Source: Bombus terrestris
Taxonomy: Eukaryota > Arthropoda > Insecta > Hymenoptera > Apidae
Length of the DNA: 64,000 nucleotides
Assembly: GCF_910591885.1 (NCBI RefSeq)
Contig: NW_025963561.1
Coordinates: 2,356,001 to 2,420,000 of the forward strand
Direction of reading: 5' to 3'
This document shows, piece by piece, positions 53,981-64,000 of this stretch. Every line of letters starts with the position of its first letter. Position 1 is the stretch's first letter. The position numbers were made by a program, and so were the translations under genes. The notes below the pieces were generated by a model. It saw nothing but the letters and a program-made list of their open reading frames with translations. It was not told the origin of the DNA and did no database searches.

Positions 53981-55600
53981 AACGTAATAGTATATAACGT
54001 TATACCTCATATTGTGATGCGATATAACTTTATACATTATAACGTAATAGTATATAACGTTATACGTCATAACGTAATAGTATATAACGTTATGCATCAT
54101 ATAGTAATGCAACATAACGCTAAACGTTATAACGTAATAGTATAAAACATCGTACGTCATATAGTGATGCGATATAACGTTATACGTAATAACGTAATAG
54201 AATATAACGTTTTACGTCATAACGTAATAGTATATAACGTTCTACGTCATATAGTGGTGCAATGTAACGTTATAGGTCCTATAGTGATGGAATATAACGT
54301 TATACAGTATAACGTAATAGTATATAACGTTATACGTTATAACGTAATAGTATATAACGTTATACGTCATATAGTGATGCAATATATCGTTATACGTCAT
54401 ATAGTGATGCGATATAACGTTATACCATATAACCTAATAGTATATAACGTTATACGACATAACGTAATAGAATATAACGTTATAGGTTATAACGTAATAG
54501 TATATAACGTTATACGTCATATAGTGATGCAATATATCGTTATACGTCATACAGTGAGGAGATTAATCGTTATAGGCCCTATAGTGATGGAATATAACGT
54601 TATACATTCTGACGTAATAGCATATAACGTTATATGTCATAACGTAATAGTATATAACCTTATACATCATATAGTGATGCAATATAACGTTAAACGTTAT
54701 AACGTAATAGAATATAACGTTATACGTCATATAGTGATGCAATATATCGTTATACGTCATATAGTGATGCAATATAATGTTATACCTCATATTGTTATGC
54801 GATATAATTTTATACGTTATAACATAATTGTATACAACGCGATACGTCATAACGTAATAGTATATAACGTTATACGTCATACAGTGATGCAATATATTGT
54901 TATACGAGCGAAAGAGAGGCAATAAAACGTTATACGTCATATAGTGATGCGATATAACGTTATACGTCATAACGTAATAGTATAAAGCATCGTACGTCAT
55001 ATAGTGATGCGATATAACGTTAAACGTAATAACGTAATGGTATATGCCGCTATTCGTCATATAGTGGTGCACTATACCGTTGTAGGTCCTACAGTGATGG
55101 AATATAACGTTATACATTATAACGTAATAGTATATAACGTTATGCGACATAACGTAATAGTATATAGCGTTATACGTCATAACGTAATAGTATATAACGT
55201 TATACGTCATATAGTGGTGCAATATAACGTTAAACGTAATAACGTAATGGTATATAACGCTATTCGTCATATAGTGGTGCACTATAACGTTATAGGTCCT
55301 ACAGTGATGGAATATAACGTTATACATTATAACGTAATAGTATATAACGTTATACGCCATATAGTGATGCAATATGTCGTTATACGTCCTATAGTTATGC
55401 AATACAAAGTTATACCTTGTAATCTAATAGTATATGACGTTATACCTTACAATGTAATAGTATATAACGTTATACGTCATATAGTGATGCAATATATCGT
55501 TATACGTCATATAGTGATGCGATATAACGTTATAGGTCCTATAGTGATGGAATATAACGTTATAGTATAAAACGTAATAATACATAACGTTACACGCCAT
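53981..55600. repeat. 1,620-bp tandem unit, copy 1
   Basis: Fifty-four monomers, repeated directly at 55,601-57,220. It holds a type-A M1, the GAGGAG monomer at 54,556, KERQ at 54,905 (CGAGCG form), the GTATATGCCGCTATTCG variant at 55,041 and a B unit. The first part is the block that also occurs at 23,830-25,060. Confidence 0.92.
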
Positions 55601-57220
55601 AACGTAATAGTATATAACGTTATACCTCATATTGTGATGCGATATAACTTTATACATTATAACGTAATAGTATATAACGTTATACGTCATAACGTAATAG
55701 TATATAACGTTATGCATCATATAGTAATGCAACATAACGCTAAACGTTATAACGTAATAGTATAAAACATCGTACGTCATATAGTGATGCGATATAACGT
55801 TATACGTAATAACGTAATAGAATATAACGTTTTACGTCATAACGTAATAGTATATAACGTTCTACGTCATATAGTGGTGCAATGTAACGTTATAGGTCCT
55901 ATAGTGATGGAATATAACGTTATACAGTATAACGTAATAGTAAATAACGTTATACGTTATAACGTAATAGTATATAACGTTATACGTCATATAGTGATGC
56001 AATATATCGTTATACGTCATATAGTGATGCGATATAACGTTATACCATATAACCTAATAGTATATAACGTTATACGACATAACGTAATAGAATATAACGT
56101 TATAGGTTATAACGTAATAGTATATAACGTTATACGTCATATAGTGATGCAATATATCGTTATACGTCATACAGTGAGGAGATTAATCGTTATAGGCCCT
56201 ATAGTGATGGAATATAACGTTATACATTCTGACGTAATAGCATATAACGTTATATGTCATAACGTAATAGTATATAACCTTATACATCATATAGTGATGC
56301 AATATAACGTTAAACGTTATAACGTAATAGAATATAACGTTATACGTCATATAGTGATGCAATATATCGTTATACGTCATATAGTGATGCAATATAATGT
56401 TATACCTCATATTGTGATGCGATATAATTTTATACGTTATAACATAATTGTATACAACGCGATACGTCATAACGTAATAGTATATAACGTTATACGTCAT
56501 ACAGTGATGCAATATATTGTTATACGAGCGAAAGAGAGGCAATAAAACGTTATACGTCATATAGTGATGCGATATAACGTTATACGTCATAACGTAATAG
56601 TATAAAACATCGTACGTCATATAGTGATGCGATATAACGTTAAACGTAATAACGTAATGGTATATGCCGCTATTCGTCATATAGTGGTGCACTATACCGT
56701 TGTAGGTCCTACAGTGATGGAATATAACGTTATACATTATAACGTAATATTATTTAACGTTATGCGACATAACGTAATAGTATATAGCGTTACACGACAT
56801 AACGTAATAGTATATAACGTTATACGTCATATAGTGGTGCAATATAACGTTAAACGTAATAACGTAATGGTATATAACGCTATTCGTCATATAGTGGTGC
56901 ACTATAACGTTATAGGTCCTACAGTGATGGAATATAACGTTATACATTATAACGTAATAGTATATAACGTTATACGCCATATAGTGATGCAATATGTCGT
57001 TATACGTCCTATAGTTATGCAATACAAAGTTATACCTTGTAATCTAATAGTATATGACGTTATACCTTACAATGTAATAGTATATAACGTTATACGTCAT
57101 ATAGTGATGCAATATATCGTTATACGTCATATAGTGATGCGATATAACGTTATAGGTCCTATAGTGATGGAATATAACGTTATAGTATAAAACGTAATAA
57201 TACATAACGTTACACGCCAT
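55601..57220. repeat. 1,620-bp tandem unit, copy 2
   Basis: Near-identical to 53,981-55,600. Differences noticed: AGTAAATAACG (55,940) against AGTATATAACG, TTGTGATGCG (56,412) against TTGTTATGCG, TATTATTTAACG (56,748) against TAGTATATAACG, and GCGTTACACGAC (56,788) against GCGTTATACGTC. Confidence 0.92.
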
Positions 57221-57651
57221 AACGTAATAGTATATACCGTTATACGTCATATAGTGGTGCAATATAACGTTATAGGTCTCATAGTGATGGAATATAACGT
57301 TCCACATTATAACGTAATAGTATATAACGTTATACGTCATATAGTGGTGCAATATAACGTTATAGGTCCTATAGTGATGGAATATAACGTTATACATTAT
57401 AACGTAATAGTATATAACGTTATACGTCATAACGTAATAGTATATAACGTTATATGTCATAACGTAATAGTATATAACGTTATGCATCATATAGTAATGC
57501 AATATAACGGTAAACGTTATAACGTAATAGTATAAAACATCGCACGTCATATAGTGATGCGATATAACGTTATACGTAATAACGTAATGGTATATAACGC
57601 TATACGTCATATAGTGGTGCACTATAACGTTATAGGTCATACAGTGATGGA
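57221..57651. repeat. B-type linker stretch
   Basis: Ordinary B-order monomers with CGTTCCACATTATAACG (57,299) as a private variant, leading to a type-B M1 at about 57,481-57,550. Confidence 0.75.
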
Positions 57652-59469
57652 ATATAACGTTATACATTATAACGAAATAGTATATAACGTTATACGCCAT
57701 ATAGTGATGCAGTATGTCGTTATACGTCATATAGTTATGCAATACAAAGTTATACCTTGTAATCTAATAGTATACGACGTTATACCTTACAATGTAATAG
57801 TATATAACGTTATACGTCATATAGTTATGCAATATATCGTTATGCGTCATATAGTGATGCGATATAACGTTATACATTATAACGTAATAGTATATAACGT
57901 TTTACGTCATAACGTAATAGTATATAACGTTATACGTCATAACTTAATAGTATATAACGTTATACGTCATATAGTGGTGCAATATAACGTTATAGGTATT
58001 ATAGTGATGGAATATAACGTTATACATTATAACGTAATAGTATATAACGTTATACGTCATAACGTAATAGTATATAACGTTATACGTCATAACGTAATAG
58101 TATATAACGTTATACGTCATAACGTAATAGTATATAACGTTATGCATCATATAGTAATGCAATATAACGGTAAACGTTATAACGTAATAGTATAAAACAT
58201 CGCACGTCATATAGTGATGCGATATAACGTTATTCGTAATAACGTAGTGGTATATAACGCTATACGTCATATAGTGGTGCACTATAACGTTATAGGTCCT
58301 ACAGTGATGGAATATAACGTTATACATTATAACGTAATAGTATATAACGTTATACGCCATATAGTGATGCAATATGTCGTTATACGTCCTATAGTTATGC
58401 AATACAAAGTTATACCTTGTAATCTAATAGTATATGACGTTATACCTTACAATGTAATAGTATATAACGTTATACGTCATAACGTAATAGTATATAACGT
58501 TATACGTCATAACTTAATAGTATATAACGTTATACGTCATATAGTGGTGCAATATAACGTTATAGGTCTTATAGTGATGGAATATAACGTTATACATTAT
58601 AACGTAATAGTATATAACGTTATACGCCATATAGTGATGCAATATGTCGTTATACGTCCTATAGTTATGCAATACAAAGTTATACCTTGTAATCTAATAG
58701 TATATGACGTTATACCTTACAATGTAATAGTATATAACGTTATACGTCATAACGTAATAGTATATAACGTTATACGTCATAACGTAATAGTATATAACGT
58801 TATGCATCATATAGTAATGCAATATAACGGTAAACGTTATAACGTAATAGTATAAAACATCGCACGTCATATAGTGATGCGATATAACGTTATTCGTAAT
58901 AACGTAATGGTATATAACGCTATACGTCATATAGTGGTGCACTATAACGTTATAGGTCCTACAGTGATGGAATATAACGTTATACATTATAACGTAATAG
59001 TATATAACGTTATACGCCATATAGTGATGCAATATGTCGTTATACGTCCTATAGTTATGCAATACAAAGTTATACCTTGTAATCTAATAGTATATGGCGT
59101 TATACCTTACAATGTAATAGTATATAACGTTATACGTCATATAGTGATGCAATATATCGTTATACGTCATATAGTGATGCGATATAACGTTATAGGTCCT
59201 ATAGTGATGGAATATAACGTTATAGTATAAAACGTAATAATACATAACGTTACACGCCATAACGCAATAGTATATACCGTTATACGTCATATAGTGGTGC
59301 AATATAACGTTATAGGTCTCATAGTGATGGAATATAACGTTACACATTATAACGTAATAGTATATAACGTTATACGTCATATAGTGGTGCAATATAACGT
59401 TATAGGTCCTATAGTGATGGAATATGACGTTATACATTATAACGTAATAGTATATAACGTTATACGCCA
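57652..59469. repeat. 1.8-kb B segment, copy 1 of 2
   Basis: Recopied at 62,183-64,000 (offset 4,531), including the private variants AACGAAATAG (57,671), CATATAGTTATGC (57,729) and TATCGTTATGCG (57,836). Inside it, B units start at 57,554, 58,214 and 58,874, spaced exactly 660 bp (22 monomers). A 450-bp sub-duplication follows: 58,981-59,340 resembles 59,431-59,790. Confidence 0.9.
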
Positions 59470-59711
59470 TATAGTGATGCAGTATGTCGTTATACGTCCT
59501 ATAGTTATGCAATACAAAGTTATACCTTGTAATCTAATAGTATATGGCGTTATACCTTACAATGTAATAGTATATAACGTTATACGTCATATAGTGATGC
59601 AATATATCGTCATACGTCATATAGTGATGCGATATAACGTTATAGGTCCTATAGTGATGGAATATAACGTTATAGTATAAAACGTAATAATACATAACGT
59701 TACACGCCATA
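59470..59711. repeat. Second part of a 450-bp sub-duplication
   Basis: 59,461-59,740 follows 59,011-59,290 at offset 450 (15 monomers) with few changes: GCAGTATGTCG against GCAATATGTCG, and CGTCATACG (59,609) against CGTTATACG. Confidence 0.82.
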
Positions 59712-62182
59712 ACGTAATAGTATATACCGTTATACGTCATATAGTGGTGCAATATAACGTTATAGGTCTCATAGTGATGGAATATAACATTATACGTCAT
59801 AACGTAATAGTATATAACGTTATACGTCATATAGTGGTGCAATATAACGTTATAGGTCTTATAGTGATGGCATATAACGTTATACATTATAACGTAATAG
59901 TATATAACGTTTTACTTCGTAACGTAATAGTATATAACGTTATACGACATAACGTAATAGTATATAACGTTATAGGTCATATAGTGGTGCAATATAACGT
60001 TATAGGTCTCATAGTGTTGGAATATAACGTTATACATTATAACGTAATAGTATATAACGTTATACGTCATATAGTGGTGCATTATAACGTTAGAGGTCCT
60101 ATAGTGATGGAATATAACGTTATACATTATAACGTAATAGTATATAACGTTATACGTCATAACGTAATAGTATATAACGTTATACGTCATATAGTGATGC
60201 GATATAACGTTATAGGTCCTATAGTGATGGAATATAACGTTATACATTATAACGTAATAGTATATAACAATATACGTCATATCGTAATAGTACATAACGT
60301 TATACGTCATAACGTAATAGCATATAACGTTATACGTAATAACGTAATAGTATATAACGTTATACGTAATAACGTAATAGTATATAACGTTATACGTCAT
60401 ATAGTGGTTGCAATATAACGTTATAGGTCCTATAGTGATGGAATATAACGTTATACGTCATAACGTAATAGTATATAACGTTTTACGTCATAACGTAATA
60501 GTATATAAAGTTATACGACATAACGTAATAGAATATAACGTTATAGGTTATAACGAAATAGTATATAACGTTATACCTCATATTGTGATCCGATATAACT
60601 TTATACGTTATAACATAATTGTATATAACGTGATACGTCATATAGTGGTGCAATATATCGTTATACGTCATATAATGATGCGATATAACGTTATACCATA
60701 TAACCTAATAGTAAATAACGTTATACGACATAACGTAATAGAATATAACGTTATAGGTTATAACGTAATAGTATATAACGTTATACCTCATATTGTGATG
60801 CGATATAACTTTATACGTTATAACATAATTGTATATAACGTGATACGTCATAACGTAATAGTATATAACGTTATACGTCATATAGTTTTGCAATATATCG
60901 TTATACGACCGAAAGAGAGGCAATAAAACGTCATACGTCATATAGTGATGCGATATAACATTATACGTAATTACGTAATAGTATATAACGTTATACGCCA
61001 TATTGTGATGCAATATATCGTTATACGTCATATAATGATGCGATATAACGTTATACCATATAACCTAATATTAAACAACGTTATACGACATAACGTAATA
61101 GAATATAACGTTATAGGTTATAACGTAATAGTATATAACGTTTTACTTCGTAACGTAATAGTATATAACGTTATACGACATAACGTAATAGTATATAACG
61201 TTATAGGTCATATAGTGGTGCAATATAACGTTATAGGTCTCATAGTGTTGGAATATAACGTTATACATTATAACGTAATAGTATATAACGCTATACGTCA
61301 TATAGTGGTGCACTATAACGTTATAGGTCCTACAGTGATGGAATATAACGTTATACGTCATAACGTAATAGTATATAACGTTATGCATCATATAGTAATG
61401 CAACATAACGCTAAACGTTATAACGTAATAGTATAAAACATCGTACGTCATATAGTGATGCGATATAACGTTATACGTAATAACGTAATAGTATATAACG
61501 TTTTACGTCATAACGTAATAGTATATAACGTTGTACGTCATATAGTGGTGCAATATAACGTTATAGGTCCTATAGTGATGGATTATAACGTTATACATTA
61601 TAACGTAATAGTATATAACGTTATACGTTATAACGTAATAGTATATAACGTTATACGTCATATAGTGATGCAATATATCGTTATACGTCATATAGTGATG
61701 CAATATAATGTTATACCTCATATTGTGATGCGATATAATTTTATACGTTATGACATAATTGTATACAACGCGATACGTCATAACGTAATAGTATATAATG
61801 TTATACGTCATACAGTGATGCAATATATTGTTATACGACCGAAAGAGAGGCAATAAAACGTTATACGTCATATAGTGATGCGATATAACGTTATACGTCA
61901 TAACGTAATAGTATAAAACATCGTACGTCATATAGTGATGCGATATAACGTTAAACGTAATAACGTAATGGTATATAACGCTATTCGTCAAATAGTGGTG
62001 CACTATAACGTTATAGGTCCTACAGTGATGGAATATAACGTTATACATTATAACGTAATACTATATAACGTTATACGTTATAACGTAATAGTATATAACG
62101 TTATACGTCATAACGTAATAGTATATAACGTTATACGTCATATAGTGGTGCAATATAACGTTATAGGTCTTATAGTGATGGC
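59712..62182. repeat. 2.5-kb segment, copy 2 of 2
   Basis: Copy of 49,841-52,360, with one monomer lost near 60,195 and a few substitutions (CGAAATAG at 60,555, CATATCGTAATAG at 60,280, CTATATAACG at 62,061). KERQ islands at 60,906 and 61,836 and T+1 at 60,401 keep their order. Confidence 0.92.
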
Positions 62183-64000
62183 ATATAACGTTATACATTA
62201 TAACGAAATAGTATATAACGTTATACGCCATATAGTGATGCAGTATGTCGTTATACGTCATATAGTTATGCAATACAAAGTTATACCTTGTAATCTAATA
62301 GTATACGACGTTATACCTTACAATGTAATAGTATATAACGTTATACGTCATATAGTTATGCAATATATCGTTATGCGTCATATAGTGATGCGATATAACG
62401 TTATACATTATAACGTAATAGTATATAACGTTTTACGTCATAACGTAATAGTATATAACGTTATACGTCATAACTTAATAGTGTATAACGTTATACGTCA
62501 TATAGTGGTGCAATATAACGTTATAGGTATTATAGTGATGGAATATAACGTTATACATTATAACGTAATAGTATATAACGTTATACGTCATAACGTAATA
62601 GTATATAACGTTATACGTCATAACGTAATAGTATATAACGTTATACGTCATAACGTAATAGTATATAACGTTATGCATCATATAGTAATGCAATATAACG
62701 GTAAACGTTATAACGTAATAGTATAAAACATCGCACGTCATATAGTGATGCGATATAACGTTATTCGTAATAACGTAGTGGTATATAACGCTATACGTCA
62801 TATAGTGGTGCACTATAACGTTATAGGTCCTACAGTGATGGAATATAACGTTATACATTATAACGTAATAGTATATAACGTTATACGCCATATAGTGATG
62901 CAATATGTCGTTATACGTCCTATAGTTATGCAATACAAAGTTATACCTTGTAATCTAATAGTATATGACGTTATACCTTTCAATGTAATAGTATATAACG
63001 TTATACGTCATAACGTAATAGTATATAACGTTATACGTCATAACTTAATAGTATATAACGTTATACGTCATATAGTGGTGCAATATAACGTTATAGGTCT
63101 TATAGTGATGGAATATAACGTTATACATTATAACGTAATAGTATATAACGTTATACGCCATATAGTGATGCAATATGTCGTTATACGTCCTATAGTTATG
63201 CAATACAAAGTTATACCTTGTAATCTAATAGTATATGACGTTATACCTTACAATGTAATAGTATATAACGTTATACGTCATAACGTAATAGTATATAACG
63301 TTATACGTCATAACGTAATAGTATATAACGTTATGCATCATATAGTAATGCAATATAACGGTAAACGTTATAACGTAATAGTATAAAACATCGCACGTCA
63401 TATAGTGATGCGATATAACGTTATTCGTAATAACGTAATGGTATATAACGCTATACGTCATATAGTGGTGCACTATAACGTTATAGGTCCTACAGTGATG
63501 GAATATAACGTTATACATTATAACGTAATAGTATATAACGTTATACGCCATATAGTGATGCAATATGTCGTTATACGTCCTATAGTTATGCAATACAAAG
63601 TTATACCTTGTAATCTAATAGTATATGGCGTTATACCTTACAATGTAATAGTATATAACGTTATACGTCATATAGTGATGCAATATATCGTTATACGTCA
63701 TATAGTGATGCGATATAACGTTATAGGTCCTATAGTGATGGAATATAACGTTATAGTATAAAACGTAATAATACATAACGTTACACGCCATAACGCAATA
63801 GTATATACCGTTATACGTCATATAGTGGTGCAATATAACGTTATAGGTCTCATAGTGATGGAATATAACGTTACACATTATAACGTAATAGTATATAACG
63901 TTATACGTCATATAATGGTGCAATATAACGTTATAGGTCCTATAGTGATGGAATATGACGTTATACATTATAACGTAATAGTATATAACGTTATACGCCA
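62183..64000. repeat. 1.8-kb B segment, copy 2 of 2, cut by window end
   Basis: Copy of 57,652-59,469. I noticed only a few changes, such as AGTGTATAACG (62,481) and CCTTTCAATG (62,976). It still matches when the window ends, so the true end lies outside. Confidence 0.9.

Larger units (their letters stand above)
1..64000. repeat. 30-bp AT-rich satellite array, whole window
   Basis: The same 30-bp unit repeats head to tail without interruption, about 2,130 times. The thirds vary in recurrent ways. The first third is AACGTAATAG, ATAGTGATGG, ATAGTGGTGC or ATAGTGATGC. The middle third is TATATAACGT, AATATAACGT, AATATATCGT or GATATAACGT. The last third is TATACGTCAT, TATACATTAT, TATAGGTCCT, TATAGGCCTT, TATACCATAT, TATACGACAT, TATATTTTAT or TATAGGTTAT. 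These combine into roughly eight common monomer classes used in a set order, which gives higher-order repeats. GC is about 27% in the commonest class and about 37% in the GGTCCT class, counted by hand. No unrelated sequence interrupts the array. The family is not one I recognise and the host cannot be named from it. Confidence 0.98.

Noticed and set aside
1..64000. CRISPR array
   Set aside because: Period 30 recalls repeat length, but there are no unique spacers: the whole unit repeats.
1..64000. Iterons of a plasmid or replication origin
   Set aside because: Iteron clusters are short and next to a replication gene. Here there are about 2,130 copies and no gene.
1..64000. CENP-B box
   Set aside because: I looked for TTCG-N4-A-N2-CGGG-like sequence and saw none. 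CGGG does not appear in the monomer classes.
1..64000. tRNA, rRNA or other structured RNA genes
   Set aside because: Only short palindromes occur. No cloverleaf, conserved rRNA core or terminator-like GC stem with T-run was seen.

Overview
The whole 64-kb window is one uninterrupted satellite-DNA array. I see no gene, RNA gene, transposon, CRISPR array or ordinary single-copy DNA in it. The basic unit is 30 bp (about 2,130 units). It can be read as three 10-bp thirds, for example AACGTAATAG, TATATAACGT and TATACGTCAT, and is built around the 12-bp perfect palindrome TATAACGTTATA. A 64-kb AT-rich array with multi-kilobase higher-order repeats points to eukaryotic heterochromatin (centromeric, pericentromeric, subtelomeric or sex-chromosomal). 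I cannot name the organism. CpG, nearly always inside ACGT, is abundant for such AT-rich DNA, which suggests that methylation-driven CpG decay is weak here or is erased by homogenisation.

The long open reading frames on both strands (up to 923 codons) are by-products of the repeat. Thirty bases are ten codons, and the palindrome reads Tyr-Asn-Val-Ile in frame on either strand. On the plus strand the frames end almost only at a few recurring marker monomers that carry a stop or a 1-bp insertion. I therefore annotate no coding sequence.

Layout. 1-2,104: tandem monomers with a 1,560-bp repeat. 2,105-18,117: an 'A' higher-order repeat of 1,864 or 1,894 bp, with truncated and expanded copies. 18,118-21,549: a homogeneous stretch. 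21,550-41,700: mosaic DNA in which A-type and 'B'-type marker monomers mix, with local tandem duplications, one inverted segment (26,583-26,606), one half-monomer deletion (about 22,213) and the most diverged stretch (35,881-36,300). 41,701-49,382: a 3.96/3.99-kb unit in two tandem copies. 49,383-64,000: recent segmental duplications of B-type units, including a 1,620-bp tandem pair, a 2.5-kb segment recopied 9.84 kb away, and a 1.8-kb segment recopied 4.53 kb away and cut by the window end.

The biology on show is satellite evolution: unequal exchange nearly always in 30-bp register, marker monomers that trace descent, small exchange patches between copies, and junctions that can be placed to within about 20 bp, one of them spanning the palindrome. 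I did not find a new gene system and do not claim one.
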